From Blastomussa wellsi (taxonomy: Eukaryota; Cnidaria; Anthozoa; Scleractinia; Plerogyridae), in the NCBI GenBank assembly GCA_947652115.1, contig OX393574.1:11696249-11760248 (forward strand): a DNA stretch of 64,000 nt. Direction: 5' to 3'. Position numbers and translations under genes: made by a program. The first letter of the stretch is position 1. Every line of letters starts with the position of its first letter. Below the pieces are notes generated by a model. The model was not told the origin of the DNA. It did not search any database and worked only from the letters and a program-made list of their open reading frames with translations. Positions 43,091 through 49,803 of the stretch are shown here, piece after piece.

Positions 43091-44061
43091 TTAATTCCCA
43101 TACCAAAATGTTTCCCATGTTGTACATCCCATATGAATCTATTCCATTTCCAATGATCCTCATATGGTCCACCCACATACCAGTCAGGTCCATGATCTCG
43201 TGCCATAATATTGAATACTTCTTGCTGACTCTTTTTCTCAACTGGTGCATATCCTTGCTTCCTCATCTTTTCTTTTTGTATTTTTCCCTGTTGTCCAGTA
43301 ATTCCAGCCCAAGCACGTTTAAGAGTGTCTCCACTTGCAAAATCATCAAATGATTCTTTTGCCCCTTCTTCTTTTATCAATTTTGGTATGACTGAAGAAA
43401 GAGTTTTATTTGCTGCAGAATAACCAGGAATCACATTTAATGAATCCATTACTCCCATGCCTAATTTTGACTTAGCTGCTATAGTATTTCTAGCAATTGC
43501 ATGTCCCCATTGTCTGTCTTTCCATGGAATAGCATCCAAAGCTTTTACCATCTTTCTATCCGCCTCATTCTTACATTTAACTTGATCACTTTTTTTCTTA
43601 TTTCCACATACAGAATAATCAACATCATGTTGCATACTTACAGCGTCTGTTTTACCAGTTGGTTGTTGATATATCTCAAGTATTTGACCAGTTTTTGGAT
43701 CATATCTTAGCTGCTGCTCTAAAGGATTACCAGGACCTGTATATCTATGTCCAGGCATAACAAAACCTTTCTTTGGCGCTACTTTTAATATAGCCTTGTG
43801 TATATCCAATCCAGATCCAGTTTTATACGGGTCGATTTTATCAGCTGCTTTATTCATTAGATTGTTTGATAATTCATCAATAACATAATCAATACCCTGA
43901 TGTGATAATTGTTTAGCTTTTTTCTTAATTTTTTTCTTAACTGTAGGTTCTCTTAAAAACTCAGATGTATAATATCTTCCTTGTTTAACAGCTTGTTGTC
44001 CAAGCCATGGAATTCCTTTTTTAATTAATAATTCAGTTCCAATATCTCCTAATGTGTTCAA
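43045..44061 (-). CDS. Phospholipase A2-domain virion protein
   Basis: 338 residues. A phospholipase A2-like domain is visible at about 100-175: calcium loop YTGPGN (107-112), catalytic HD (145-146) followed by Tyr149, and a second conserved Asp168 in NEADRK. This is the arrangement of the PLA2 domain in parvovirus VP1 and in adintoviruses, where it breaches endosomal membranes during entry. A hydrophobic-basic N-terminus and a basic C-terminus (IKKKNVNSRRVKK) flank it. Gene order, between integrase and the capsid genes, supports a minor virion protein. The final 35 bases overlap the integrase frame. Catalytic activity is inferred from the motif only. Confidence 0.82.
   Translation of the reverse strand: MNTLGDIGTELLIKKGIPWLGQQAVKQGRYYTSEFLREPTVKKKIKKKAKQLSHQGIDYVIDELSNNLMNKAADKIDPYKTGSGLDIHKAILKVAPKKGFVMPGHRYTGPGNPLEQQLRYDPKTGQILEIYQQPTGKTDAVSMQHDVDYSVCGNKKKSDQVKCKNEADRKMVKALDAIPWKDRQWGHAIARNTIAAKSKLGMGVMDSLNVIPGYSAANKTLSSVIPKLIKEEGAKESFDDFASGDTLKRAWAGITGQQGKIQKEKMRKQGYAPVEKKSQQEVFNIMARDHGPDWYVGGPYEDHWKWNRFIWDVQHGKHFGMGIKKKNVNSRRVKKTGK
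43079..43092 (-). promoter_or_regulatory. Candidate -1 ribosomal frameshift site A_AAA_AAC
   Basis: The minus strand has 11 A followed by C. In the PLA2 gene's frame the codons read ATT AAA AAA AAA AAC, so the heptamer A_AAA_AAC sits in the correct phase for -1 slippage. The -1 frame is exactly the integrase frame, which begins with CGT CAA CAG and stays open. The PLA2 gene ends 35 bases later. I see no strong downstream stem (only a weak GCC/GGC pair), which weakens the case. A 12-A run would instead fuse the two genes directly. Confidence 0.45.
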
Positions 44062-44087
44062 AATGCCCGCCCCTTTAGACGGGCTTA

Positions 44088-44246
44088 TTAGTTTCCCTGG
44101 TTCTTAACAAATTTAGCTTTTGTTATTCCACAACTGGCACATGTACATTTCATCATAGTTCTATTATTTTTGGTTTTAACATATCGTTCACTACCCGGAA
44201 CACATTCAGTTTGTGTTTTTTCTTTTACGCAATATGATTTTACCAT
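44088..44246 (-). CDS. Small zinc-ribbon-like protein
   Basis: 52 residues if started at the ATG at 44,246 (SYCVKEKTQTE); the frame is open to 44,297, where a non-conserved-looking extension would start. Cys6, Cys15, Cys34/36 and Cys39 (KCTCASCG) plus basic residues suggest a compact zinc ribbon. Similar short Cys-rich basic proteins are known in Polintons and large DNA viruses. The first 41 bases overlap the end of the protease gene. Role unknown; nucleic acid binding or a virion core component is plausible. Confidence 0.7.
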   Translation of the reverse strand: MVKSYCVKEKTQTECVPGSERYVKTKNNRTMMKCTCASCGITKAKFVKNQGN

Positions 44247-44691
44247 GTATACATATATGTTGGATATTTTTGAAATAATGTTTGATAAATTTCTCATTTT
44301 TCATTGTATTATGAATGTCAAACACTTTCAATAAATCATGATATGAATTACCCTTATTCATTTCATTTAAAAAGTATAAACAGAAGTAGCCGCATGTGGT
44401 TGTTTTCACATTCTGAATATGATTATTTTGGTGAAGCAAAGTCAAATTCTTTCTTTTCGCATGATTTACAAGCTCTTGAAAAGGAGGCATACCAAAACTG
44501 TCGAAATAATTGATAATGTTGTCTTTTACAAAAGTTGCTACCCAATGGCTTCCACTCATATATGATGGTTCAAGATTGTAAATGAATAATGCTTGGCTAT
44601 GATTATGTGGAACTCTTTCATCCCTTGATAGAACATTATTGATTGGGATGTTTAGATATCTGCACCATTTTATTAAATCATGATTGCTCAT
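44206..44691 (-). CDS. pro: Adenain-like cysteine protease (maturation protease)
   Basis: 161 residues from the ATG at 44,691 (MSNHDLIKWC). The catalytic histidine is in GSHWVATF, the acidic residue in NYFDSFG and the nucleophile in TTTCGYFCLYF, the order of adenovirus protease (peptidase family C5). By analogy it cleaves virion precursor proteins after packaging. The frame is open upstream to 44,940, but that part overlaps the pVI-like gene in another frame and is Lys/His-rich, so I chose the internal start. Candidate substrates are the neighbouring proteins with GG motifs (for example QVGGS, QTGGF and QYGGF in the pVI-like protein); these sites are guesses. Confidence 0.88.
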   Translation of the reverse strand: MSNHDLIKWCRYLNIPINNVLSRDERVPHNHSQALFIYNLEPSYMSGSHWVATFVKDNIINYFDSFGMPPFQELVNHAKRKNLTLLHQNNHIQNVKTTTCGYFCLYFLNEMNKGNSYHDLLKVFDIHNTMKNEKFIKHYFKNIQHICIHGKIILRKRKNTN

Positions 44692-44767
44692 CGGAATGTC
44701 TTTTTCGAATTTAGGTTTTACAATATTGCCCCTACGAGTGGGATTGAATTGAACGGGCTGTTTGGTC

Positions 44768-45526
44768 CTAATAGTAGACCTTTTCCCTTTCTCTTTTTTT
44801 TTGTTGGTTTTTTTTTCCCATACCAGCTTGTGTCTTAGGCCATGATCCAATGAATGGTGGTGGTTGCCATGCACCCATTCTTGGCACTCCTTTACCTCCT
44901 TGTGGTGGGTAAGGTGGAGGTCCAATCTGAGGAGCACCACTTCCAGTCAAAGCTTTCAATACCAGGGGAATTCCAATACTGGCGAGTAAAGTACCAAGGA
45001 AACCACCATATTGTTTTTTAGTTGGCTTCACAACAACACCTGAACCTGATTGAAGAGCATATAATATGTCTTTCTTTTGTTTTGAAGACAATAGGTGTTT
45101 ATTTGCAATTAGTGTGTCAATTTTGTTTTGTGGAATTAAGAAACCTCCTGTTTGTCCTTTGCCAGATATCTTTTTAACAATTTGACTTGCACCTTCACTA
45201 GCCAATCCTGCCAAAGCTGACAATCCTAATGTTTTTCCAATAGTAGGTAAAGCTGCACGTGCAAGGGCTAGAGCAGAAGTTAGTATACTTCCTCCAACTT
45301 GTTTTCTGATATTTGTCTTTGACAGCTTGATATCCATACCTTTATTATCTTTACGATTTTTTTCTAATCTCTTTTTTACTGTTGCTGGGACGTACAAAGT
45401 ATCATTTCCGCTGAGAGAGTTATTTGTTAGCCTTATAACAATCGTTTCCCTTTTATGGTAAGCGGCACTCAGATTCTTCTTCTGATTTTCAGATAGTTTT
45501 ACTTTTATTTCAAAAAGTTGAGTCAT
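44768..45526 (-). CDS. pVI-like membrane-active virion protein
   Basis: 252 residues from the ATG at 45,526 (MTQLFEIKVKL); the frame is open 17 codons further, through an AT-rich run more likely to be promoter. Order: a charged N-terminal domain, an amphipathic Ala/Leu/Gly-rich segment (about 80-115), a lysine-rich middle, a second hydrophobic segment beginning GGFLG (about 174-195), then a Pro/Gly-rich tail with PPPY (203-206) and a basic end. Adenovirus protein VI combines an amphipathic membrane-lytic helix with a PPxY motif that recruits Nedd4 ligases, and the position next to the protease fits. The homology is by features, not by clear alignment. Confidence 0.65.
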   Translation of the reverse strand: MTQLFEIKVKLSENQKKNLSAAYHKRETIVIRLTNNSLSGNDTLYVPATVKKRLEKNRKDNKGMDIKLSKTNIRKQVGGSILTSALALARAALPTIGKTLGLSALAGLASEGASQIVKKISGKGQTGGFLIPQNKIDTLIANKHLLSSKQKKDILYALQSGSGVVVKPTKKQYGGFLGTLLASIGIPLVLKALTGSGAPQIGPPPYPPQGGKGVPRMGAWQPPPFIGSWPKTQAGMGKKNQQKKREREKVYY

Positions 45527-45658
45527 TTCTTGTATATAATATATGTTATACAATTTTTGATTATATAACATATACAAAATAAGGAATATCTGATTACTGT
45601 CAATACTTTTTACACTATGACTAATTCATTTCCAACCTTGTCGATGACAACTTCTTCC

Positions 45659-46867
45659 TCATATAGGACGTCCAATAGCGTGCACGTTGAAAGGAGCTGC
45701 ACTATTTGCGTTAAGTTTATACCTAAAGATCAACTGTTTTGGATCTCTTGTTACTTTCTCTGTTTGATATGACAGATCAAAATATATGATGGAATAAAGA
45801 GAGTTGTAATTAGCCAGGTTGAGTTGTGTGCCGGTGTTGTAATCATTCTTTCTCATGGCATAGGACATCAAATCATTGAAGATCCTTACTTTTGACTCTG
45901 AGTCGTATTCGGTTTCTGGATAAAATACTCCATTCCCATATTCCAATCTGCAATTTGTAAGACTAGAATTATTATTAGCTGCATTTAGTTTAAAAGTGTC
46001 AAATATGTATGGATTCTCATTTGCATCATCTGTTTTAGCTCTTTGTAGATACACTAAGATAGTCTTAACATTGTCAATACTGGAGGAAATCTGGAAAAAT
46101 CCACTACTTTGTGCTGATCCGGAAACTTGATACATTTCTCTGTTATACTTCCAAGTTTTTTTTGTTAAAAATGAGTTGACGAACTTATCATATAAGCTGT
46201 CCTTCGGTATCATTTTTGGGACCCATAGTAAAAATCTATTGATGACCACTCGACTTGCAGCGCCAGCAGCTGCTTTAAAAATTAATTCATTATCATTCTG
46301 CAACTCTATATCAAACTGAAGTTGCATTGGAACCAACATTCGACCTTCTAACTCTTCGAAGAAACTGTAACGATTGAGTGGTATTAATACATTAACATCT
46401 TTGGCTGTTTCTGTTAAAAGACGTCTAGCTTCAAACCCTTCATTAGTATCGGCTGTAGTGATATCAGTATCCAAATACCATAGACTATTTTTACCAACAC
46501 TACGACTGAAATCATCACTATATTCAAGGAGGTTCTTGACAAAAGTAACTTTATGGAGATTATTAGTATCATACACAATCTTACCAGCACTCTTTATCAT
46601 AACATGATTAATCAATGAATGGGATCCGTTGATAATTGTTGTACGTGCATCATTTGGAATTCCAGCTCCATCAGCTAAGACTTGCAACTGAAATTGCACC
46701 TCGAAATAAGCATTATACCAATCATAGAATGAAGATCTGTCATAAATTGTAAACTTATATCCACTTTTTTGTTGATGCTGACCATTATCTGGAGCTCGAA
46801 TGACATCATCTAGTTGAAATCGAACTAACTCATATCTTTGTAAATATTCACTTGTTCTGAAAGACAT
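45659..46867 (-). CDS. mcp: Major capsid protein (double jelly-roll type, F54H12.2-like)
   Basis: 402 residues. It contains the pattern seen in Polinton capsid proteins of the F54H12.2-like family: IINGSHSLINHVMIKSAGK followed by a VKNLLEYSDD-type segment, then a long beta-rich region (for example MLVPMQLQFDIELQN and FLLWVPKMIPKDSLYD) and an RDPKQLIFRYKL end. Polinton capsid proteins are predicted to form pseudohexameric double-jelly-roll capsomers. At 402 residues this is shorter than many (500-700), so the fold assignment should be tested. The start is fixed by a promoter-like TAACATAATAGTATA ending at the ATG. Confidence 0.82.
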   Translation of the reverse strand: MSFRTSEYLQRYELVRFQLDDVIRAPDNGQHQQKSGYKFTIYDRSSFYDWYNAYFEVQFQLQVLADGAGIPNDARTTIINGSHSLINHVMIKSAGKIVYDTNNLHKVTFVKNLLEYSDDFSRSVGKNSLWYLDTDITTADTNEGFEARRLLTETAKDVNVLIPLNRYSFFEELEGRMLVPMQLQFDIELQNDNELIFKAAAGAASRVVINRFLLWVPKMIPKDSLYDKFVNSFLTKKTWKYNREMYQVSGSAQSSGFFQISSSIDNVKTILVYLQRAKTDDANENPYIFDTFKLNAANNNSSLTNCRLEYGNGVFYPETEYDSESKVRIFNDLMSYAMRKNDYNTGTQLNLANYNSLYSIIYFDLSYQTEKVTRDPKQLIFRYKLNANSAAPFNVHAIGRPI

Positions 46868-46882
46868 TATACTATTATGTTA
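46867..46882 (-). promoter_or_regulatory. Late-promoter-like motif at capsid gene start
   Basis: TAACATAATAGTATAA, whose last A is the A of the ATG. The identical 16 bases lie at 47,200-47,215 upstream of the next gene. With only ~0-2 bases between motif and start codon, transcripts would have almost no leader, or the motif overlaps an initiator. Confidence 0.5.
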
Positions 46883-46895
46883 GACAATTTTGCAA

Positions 46896-47198
46896 TTATT
46901 TACATTTACACCTTCTTTTTACACCATTACCTGATATCAATCTATTGATGAACATATTAGTACTTTCATTTTGTGGGGTAATTGAATACATATTTCTAAG
47001 CTTTTTCATTATCAAATCTCCTGACTTCGCTGGTGTCTTTTTACCAACATTTTTCTTAGCCAACGTTTTTGCAGCAGACGACATAATACTCTTTATCGGT
47101 TTGAAAATATTATCAATGATAATCCCAGACCCTTTATGCGTATATACAAATTTACCAAGCTTTGGATGATAAAACCTCTTAAATTCATATGGTTTCAT
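46896..47198 (-). CDS. Small basic virion-type protein
   Basis: 100 residues, strongly basic (LAKKNVGKKTPAKSGD in the middle, KRRCKCK at the end), beginning MKPYEFKRFYHPKLGKF. A single moderately hydrophobic stretch (GSGIIIDNIF) lies near residue 25. It sits between the capsid and penton genes, same strand, and shares a 16-base upstream motif with the capsid gene, which implies co-expression. Small basic proteins at this place in Polintons are thought to be virion components, perhaps DNA-condensing. I do not recognise a defined domain. Confidence 0.7.
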   Translation of the reverse strand: MKPYEFKRFYHPKLGKFVYTHKGSGIIIDNIFKPIKSIMSSAAKTLAKKNVGKKTPAKSGDLIMKKLRNMYSITPQNESTNMFINRLISGNGVKRRCKCK

Positions 47199-47199
47199 T

Positions 47200-47215
47200 T
47201 TATACTATTATGTTA
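47200..47215 (-). promoter_or_regulatory. Late-promoter-like motif of small basic gene
   Basis: TAACATAATAGTATAA, identical to 46,867-46,882 and followed by AATG. The two copies lie 330 bases apart, upstream of neighbouring genes with otherwise unrelated flanks. Confidence 0.5.
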
Positions 47216-47220
47216 CATTA

Positions 47221-47991
47221 TCATACCCTTTTCAGAATCAGTGAAAAAGCTGTATCTGCTCCATTTAAGTTGATTAATCTCCTTTTTCCATCTGTGATAT
47301 GTATCCTGATACTACTTATACTAATTTTATTGACGGGATTGAATGTGACTCTTCGCGGTTCGATGGTAAAGGAGTAACTTGGTCGAAGCACGCTGGTTGA
47401 GAAGGAATAAATAATGTCTGTATCTTGACCGTCTACAAGTGAATCATTGATGAGGTCACAATGAATATTTAGTACGTCAGTATCTTGACTGAGATTAGGC
47501 ACTTTTGGTCCTACATTCAATTCATCTTTCAGTAATACCTTTTCAAACCCAATCAGTTCATTGAAATTGCTTGCTGTTAAATCAAGTTGGTAATTTTGAG
47601 CTAATGTGACTGTGACTCTGAATGTTGTATTGCTGAATTCAAGAGTGATGGGATAATCAACAGTATTTGGACCATTTGGTACAACTTTTTCAATCTTAGT
47701 TATGTCCTTGATGTACGTATCGAAATCTGTATAATTCCAAACTCCTGCTGGGAAAGTAATTTCATGAAATGTTGAGCCGTTATCAGAGCTATACTTTATT
47801 GATTGATTATTATACGAAGAAATCACATTGAACCATGTGAACGACATGTTAACGATTCGGTTAAGGCCTACCACATATTCAGAATTTTTACTCAATATTA
47901 TGGGATGTGTGAATTTAGTTGTAAAATTCTGAGGAGTGTTGTTTCCTTGATTTTTGACACTATATGATGACAATACAATCTCTCGATCCAT
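47221..47991 (-). CDS. Penton-like minor capsid protein (single jelly roll)
   Basis: 256 residues from the ATG at 47,991 (MDREIVLSSYS); five more codons are open upstream but overlap a TATA-like run. The C-terminal half has the series seen in Polinton penton proteins: FNELIGFEK, then TDVLNIHCDLINDSLVDG, IIYSFS, FTIEPRRVTFNPVN, SIRIHITDGKRRLINLNGAD and a final beta strand. These are compatible with a single jelly roll forming the five-fold vertex. It sits directly downstream of the PPxY-protein gene in the leftward unit. Intact. Confidence 0.82.
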   Translation of the reverse strand: MDREIVLSSYSVKNQGNNTPQNFTTKFTHPIILSKNSEYVVGLNRIVNMSFTWFNVISSYNNQSIKYSSDNGSTFHEITFPAGVWNYTDFDTYIKDITKIEKVVPNGPNTVDYPITLEFSNTTFRVTVTLAQNYQLDLTASNFNELIGFEKVLLKDELNVGPKVPNLSQDTDVLNIHCDLINDSLVDGQDTDIIYSFSTSVLRPSYSFTIEPRRVTFNPVNKISISSIRIHITDGKRRLINLNGADTAFSLILKRV

Positions 47992-48015
47992 GTGTATATA
48001 ATACATTCACATAAA

Positions 48016-49020
48016 TTATACTTTGAAATACTTATTATACAATTTATTATACTGTGATCTATTAATTGTTGCCATTTTCAATAATGTGTCCAATATATTA
48101 ACTCCTGTATTTCTCATCTGAATTGATGTGTTACCTGCAATAACTTCACCAATGATTAATTCTAATTTCTTGAGAAGCTGCTTTACATCGTTAAAAAACA
48201 TTATATTACCACCTCTCTGTCTTCTTCGGCTTTTAATACCTGAACCTTTCATTGTTTGCAGTTTAGTATCATAATATTCTATGTATTCATTTAAAACAGT
48301 TCTTGCATCAGATATTCTTTTATTTTTCTCCTGCCTTTCAGCTTCTGTTATAACCCCTTTGTTGTATTTTTTTGTAACATCTGCTTTAACACCCTTCAAT
48401 TGATGTCTTCTAACGGATGCATCCTTTATTATTTTTCGGAGATATTTGTTGATTGTTTTAGCAGTCATTTCTGGCTTATTAATAACTATATCAACATTTT
48501 CATAACCTGGAAGATCAAGATCCTCCTCTAAAATAGATTTGATTTTATCCTCATCATCTATTGTATAATCAACTTCTTCATCATCATCATATTCAGGTGG
48601 CAGCTCCTGAGGATCTTGGGGATCGACAGAAATCTCCTTCTTTCCTTCCATAATATCTTCTAAAGTTTCTGAATATGTTGGTGGTTTTGGTACTATTTGT
48701 TTTTCTTGCTGTGGTGGCACATAATCACCAAACAGATCATCAAGACCCATGTCTTCAACTTCATCCTCAATATCGATACCATAATCCGGAACTTCCCCTT
48801 TCTTCAGTGGTTGTTTTCTCTTTCGAAGCATATTTGAAACTAAATTAGTTTTAATTACATCATCTAATTTACTTGTCACTGGTTTGAATACCTTCTGTAA
48901 TGACTCTTGGCTTGTTTGCTGACCGATATTATGTTTTGTAATTGTATCATGGACATAATTGATTTTATTCCCTAATTCAGATTTACTTTTTGCGAGTTCT
49001 TTCCATCTAAGTAAACTCAT
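48016..49020 (-). CDS. PPxY-containing virion-associated protein, unknown
   Basis: 334 residues. It has a helical N-terminus, a very acidic middle (about 80-165) carrying two late-domain-type motifs, PPTY (113-116) and PPEY (141-144), then a basic helical region and a GSGIKSRRRQRGG linker. A conserved-looking C-terminal helical domain (VKQLLKKLELIIGEVIAGN) closes it. PPxY motifs bind WW domains of Nedd4-type ubiquitin ligases and serve in entry or budding of many viruses. The protein is probably a minor virion protein, given its place between the penton gene and the ATPase. I know no enzymatic domain in it. Confidence 0.72.
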   Translation of the reverse strand: MSLLRWKELAKSKSELGNKINYVHDTITKHNIGQQTSQESLQKVFKPVTSKLDDVIKTNLVSNMLRKRKQPLKKGEVPDYGIDIEDEVEDMGLDDLFGDYVPPQQEKQIVPKPPTYSETLEDIMEGKKEISVDPQDPQELPPEYDDDEEVDYTIDDEDKIKSILEEDLDLPGYENVDIVINKPEMTAKTINKYLRKIIKDASVRRHQLKGVKADVTKKYNKGVITEAERQEKNKRISDARTVLNEYIEYYDTKLQTMKGSGIKSRRRQRGGNIMFFNDVKQLLKKLELIIGEVIAGNTSIQMRNTGVNILDTLLKMATINRSQYNKLYNKYFKV

Positions 49021-49155
49021 TTCTTGTTATATTATTATATTACATAAAAAATGAAAATCGTATATAAAAAATAACGTTAAACATTATGTTGAACACCGTG
49101 TTGAACACCATGTTGAACACCACATTATATTGAATTAATATACCAATATAGTATA
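49021..49155. promoter_or_regulatory. Divergent promoter region with 12-bp repeats
   Basis: 135 bases separate the leftward PPxY gene from the rightward ATPase. At 49,088-49,123 GTTGAACACC occurs three times at a 12-base period. TATA-like runs lie next to both start codons (on the minus strand TAATATAATAATATAAC before 49,020; AATATAGTATA before 49,156). It is probably a bidirectional late promoter. Confidence 0.6.
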
Positions 49156-49791
49156 ATGAAAATACCAAATTTTGATGTTAAAGATGATGTAGCCTCAAAC
49201 TTCAGACAACTATACAATTTCATGCCTCGTCAATGTTTCCGGATGCTGATTTGTGGTCCAAGTGGTTCAGGAAAAACAAACACACTGATACATATGATCT
49301 ACAATCTACTATATTTTGATAAAATTTATCTCTACGCGAAAAACTTAGAACAGTCTAAGTACCAGAATCTTATGAACGTCTTCCAACCTATCAGTAATGA
49401 AGTTGGTTATGATGTTATTGAAGCAAGTAATGATGATATCATTCCAGTTCAAGAGCTTGATAGTGATTCACAGAAAATTGTCATCTTTGATGATTTTGTA
49501 TGTGAGAAGAACCAAAAACCACTGGTTGACTATTTTATACGAGGACGACATAAAAATTGTAGTGTGATTTATCTGAGTCAAAGTTATTATAAGACGCCAA
49601 AAGACATAAGATTGAACTGTTCACACTTCTCCATTTATGAATTCCCAAGTGCTAATGAGAAGAGTTTAATTTGCCGTGAAAACAGTATTCTAAAAAAATC
49701 ATATGAGAAAGCAACGGAAGAACCATACAGCTTCATATACATTGATAAACCAAGAAAATTTACAGCTAAAAATTTCAATGAAAAAATATAA
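49156..49791 (+). CDS. Packaging ATPase (FtsK-HerA / A32-like)
   Basis: 211-residue P-loop ATPase that by homology pumps element DNA into capsids. Walker A GPSGSGKT (34-41); Walker B IVIFDDF (108-114) with Asp112-Asp113; a sensor-like YLSQSYYKTP follows. The size and motif spacing match A32-like ATPases of Polintons and virophages. The start is fixed by AATATAGTATAATG. The next gene starts 12 bases after its stop, so the four rightward genes probably act as one late cluster, each with its own AT-rich motif. Confidence 0.94.
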   Translation: MKIPNFDVKDDVASNFRQLYNFMPRQCFRMLICGPSGSGKTNTLIHMIYNLLYFDKIYLYAKNLEQSKYQNLMNVFQPISNEVGYDVIEASNDDIIPVQELDSDSQKIVIFDDFVCEKNQKPLVDYFIRGRHKNCSVIYLSQSYYKTPKDIRLNCSHFSIYEFPSANEKSLICRENSILKKSYEKATEEPYSFIYIDKPRKFTAKNFNEKI

Positions 49792-49803
49792 TATAATTAT
49801 ATA

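Noticed and set aside
44692..44940. N-terminal extension of the protease
   Set aside because: It overlaps the pVI-like gene in another frame, is His/Lys-rich and has no family resemblance. A good ATG follows at 44,691.
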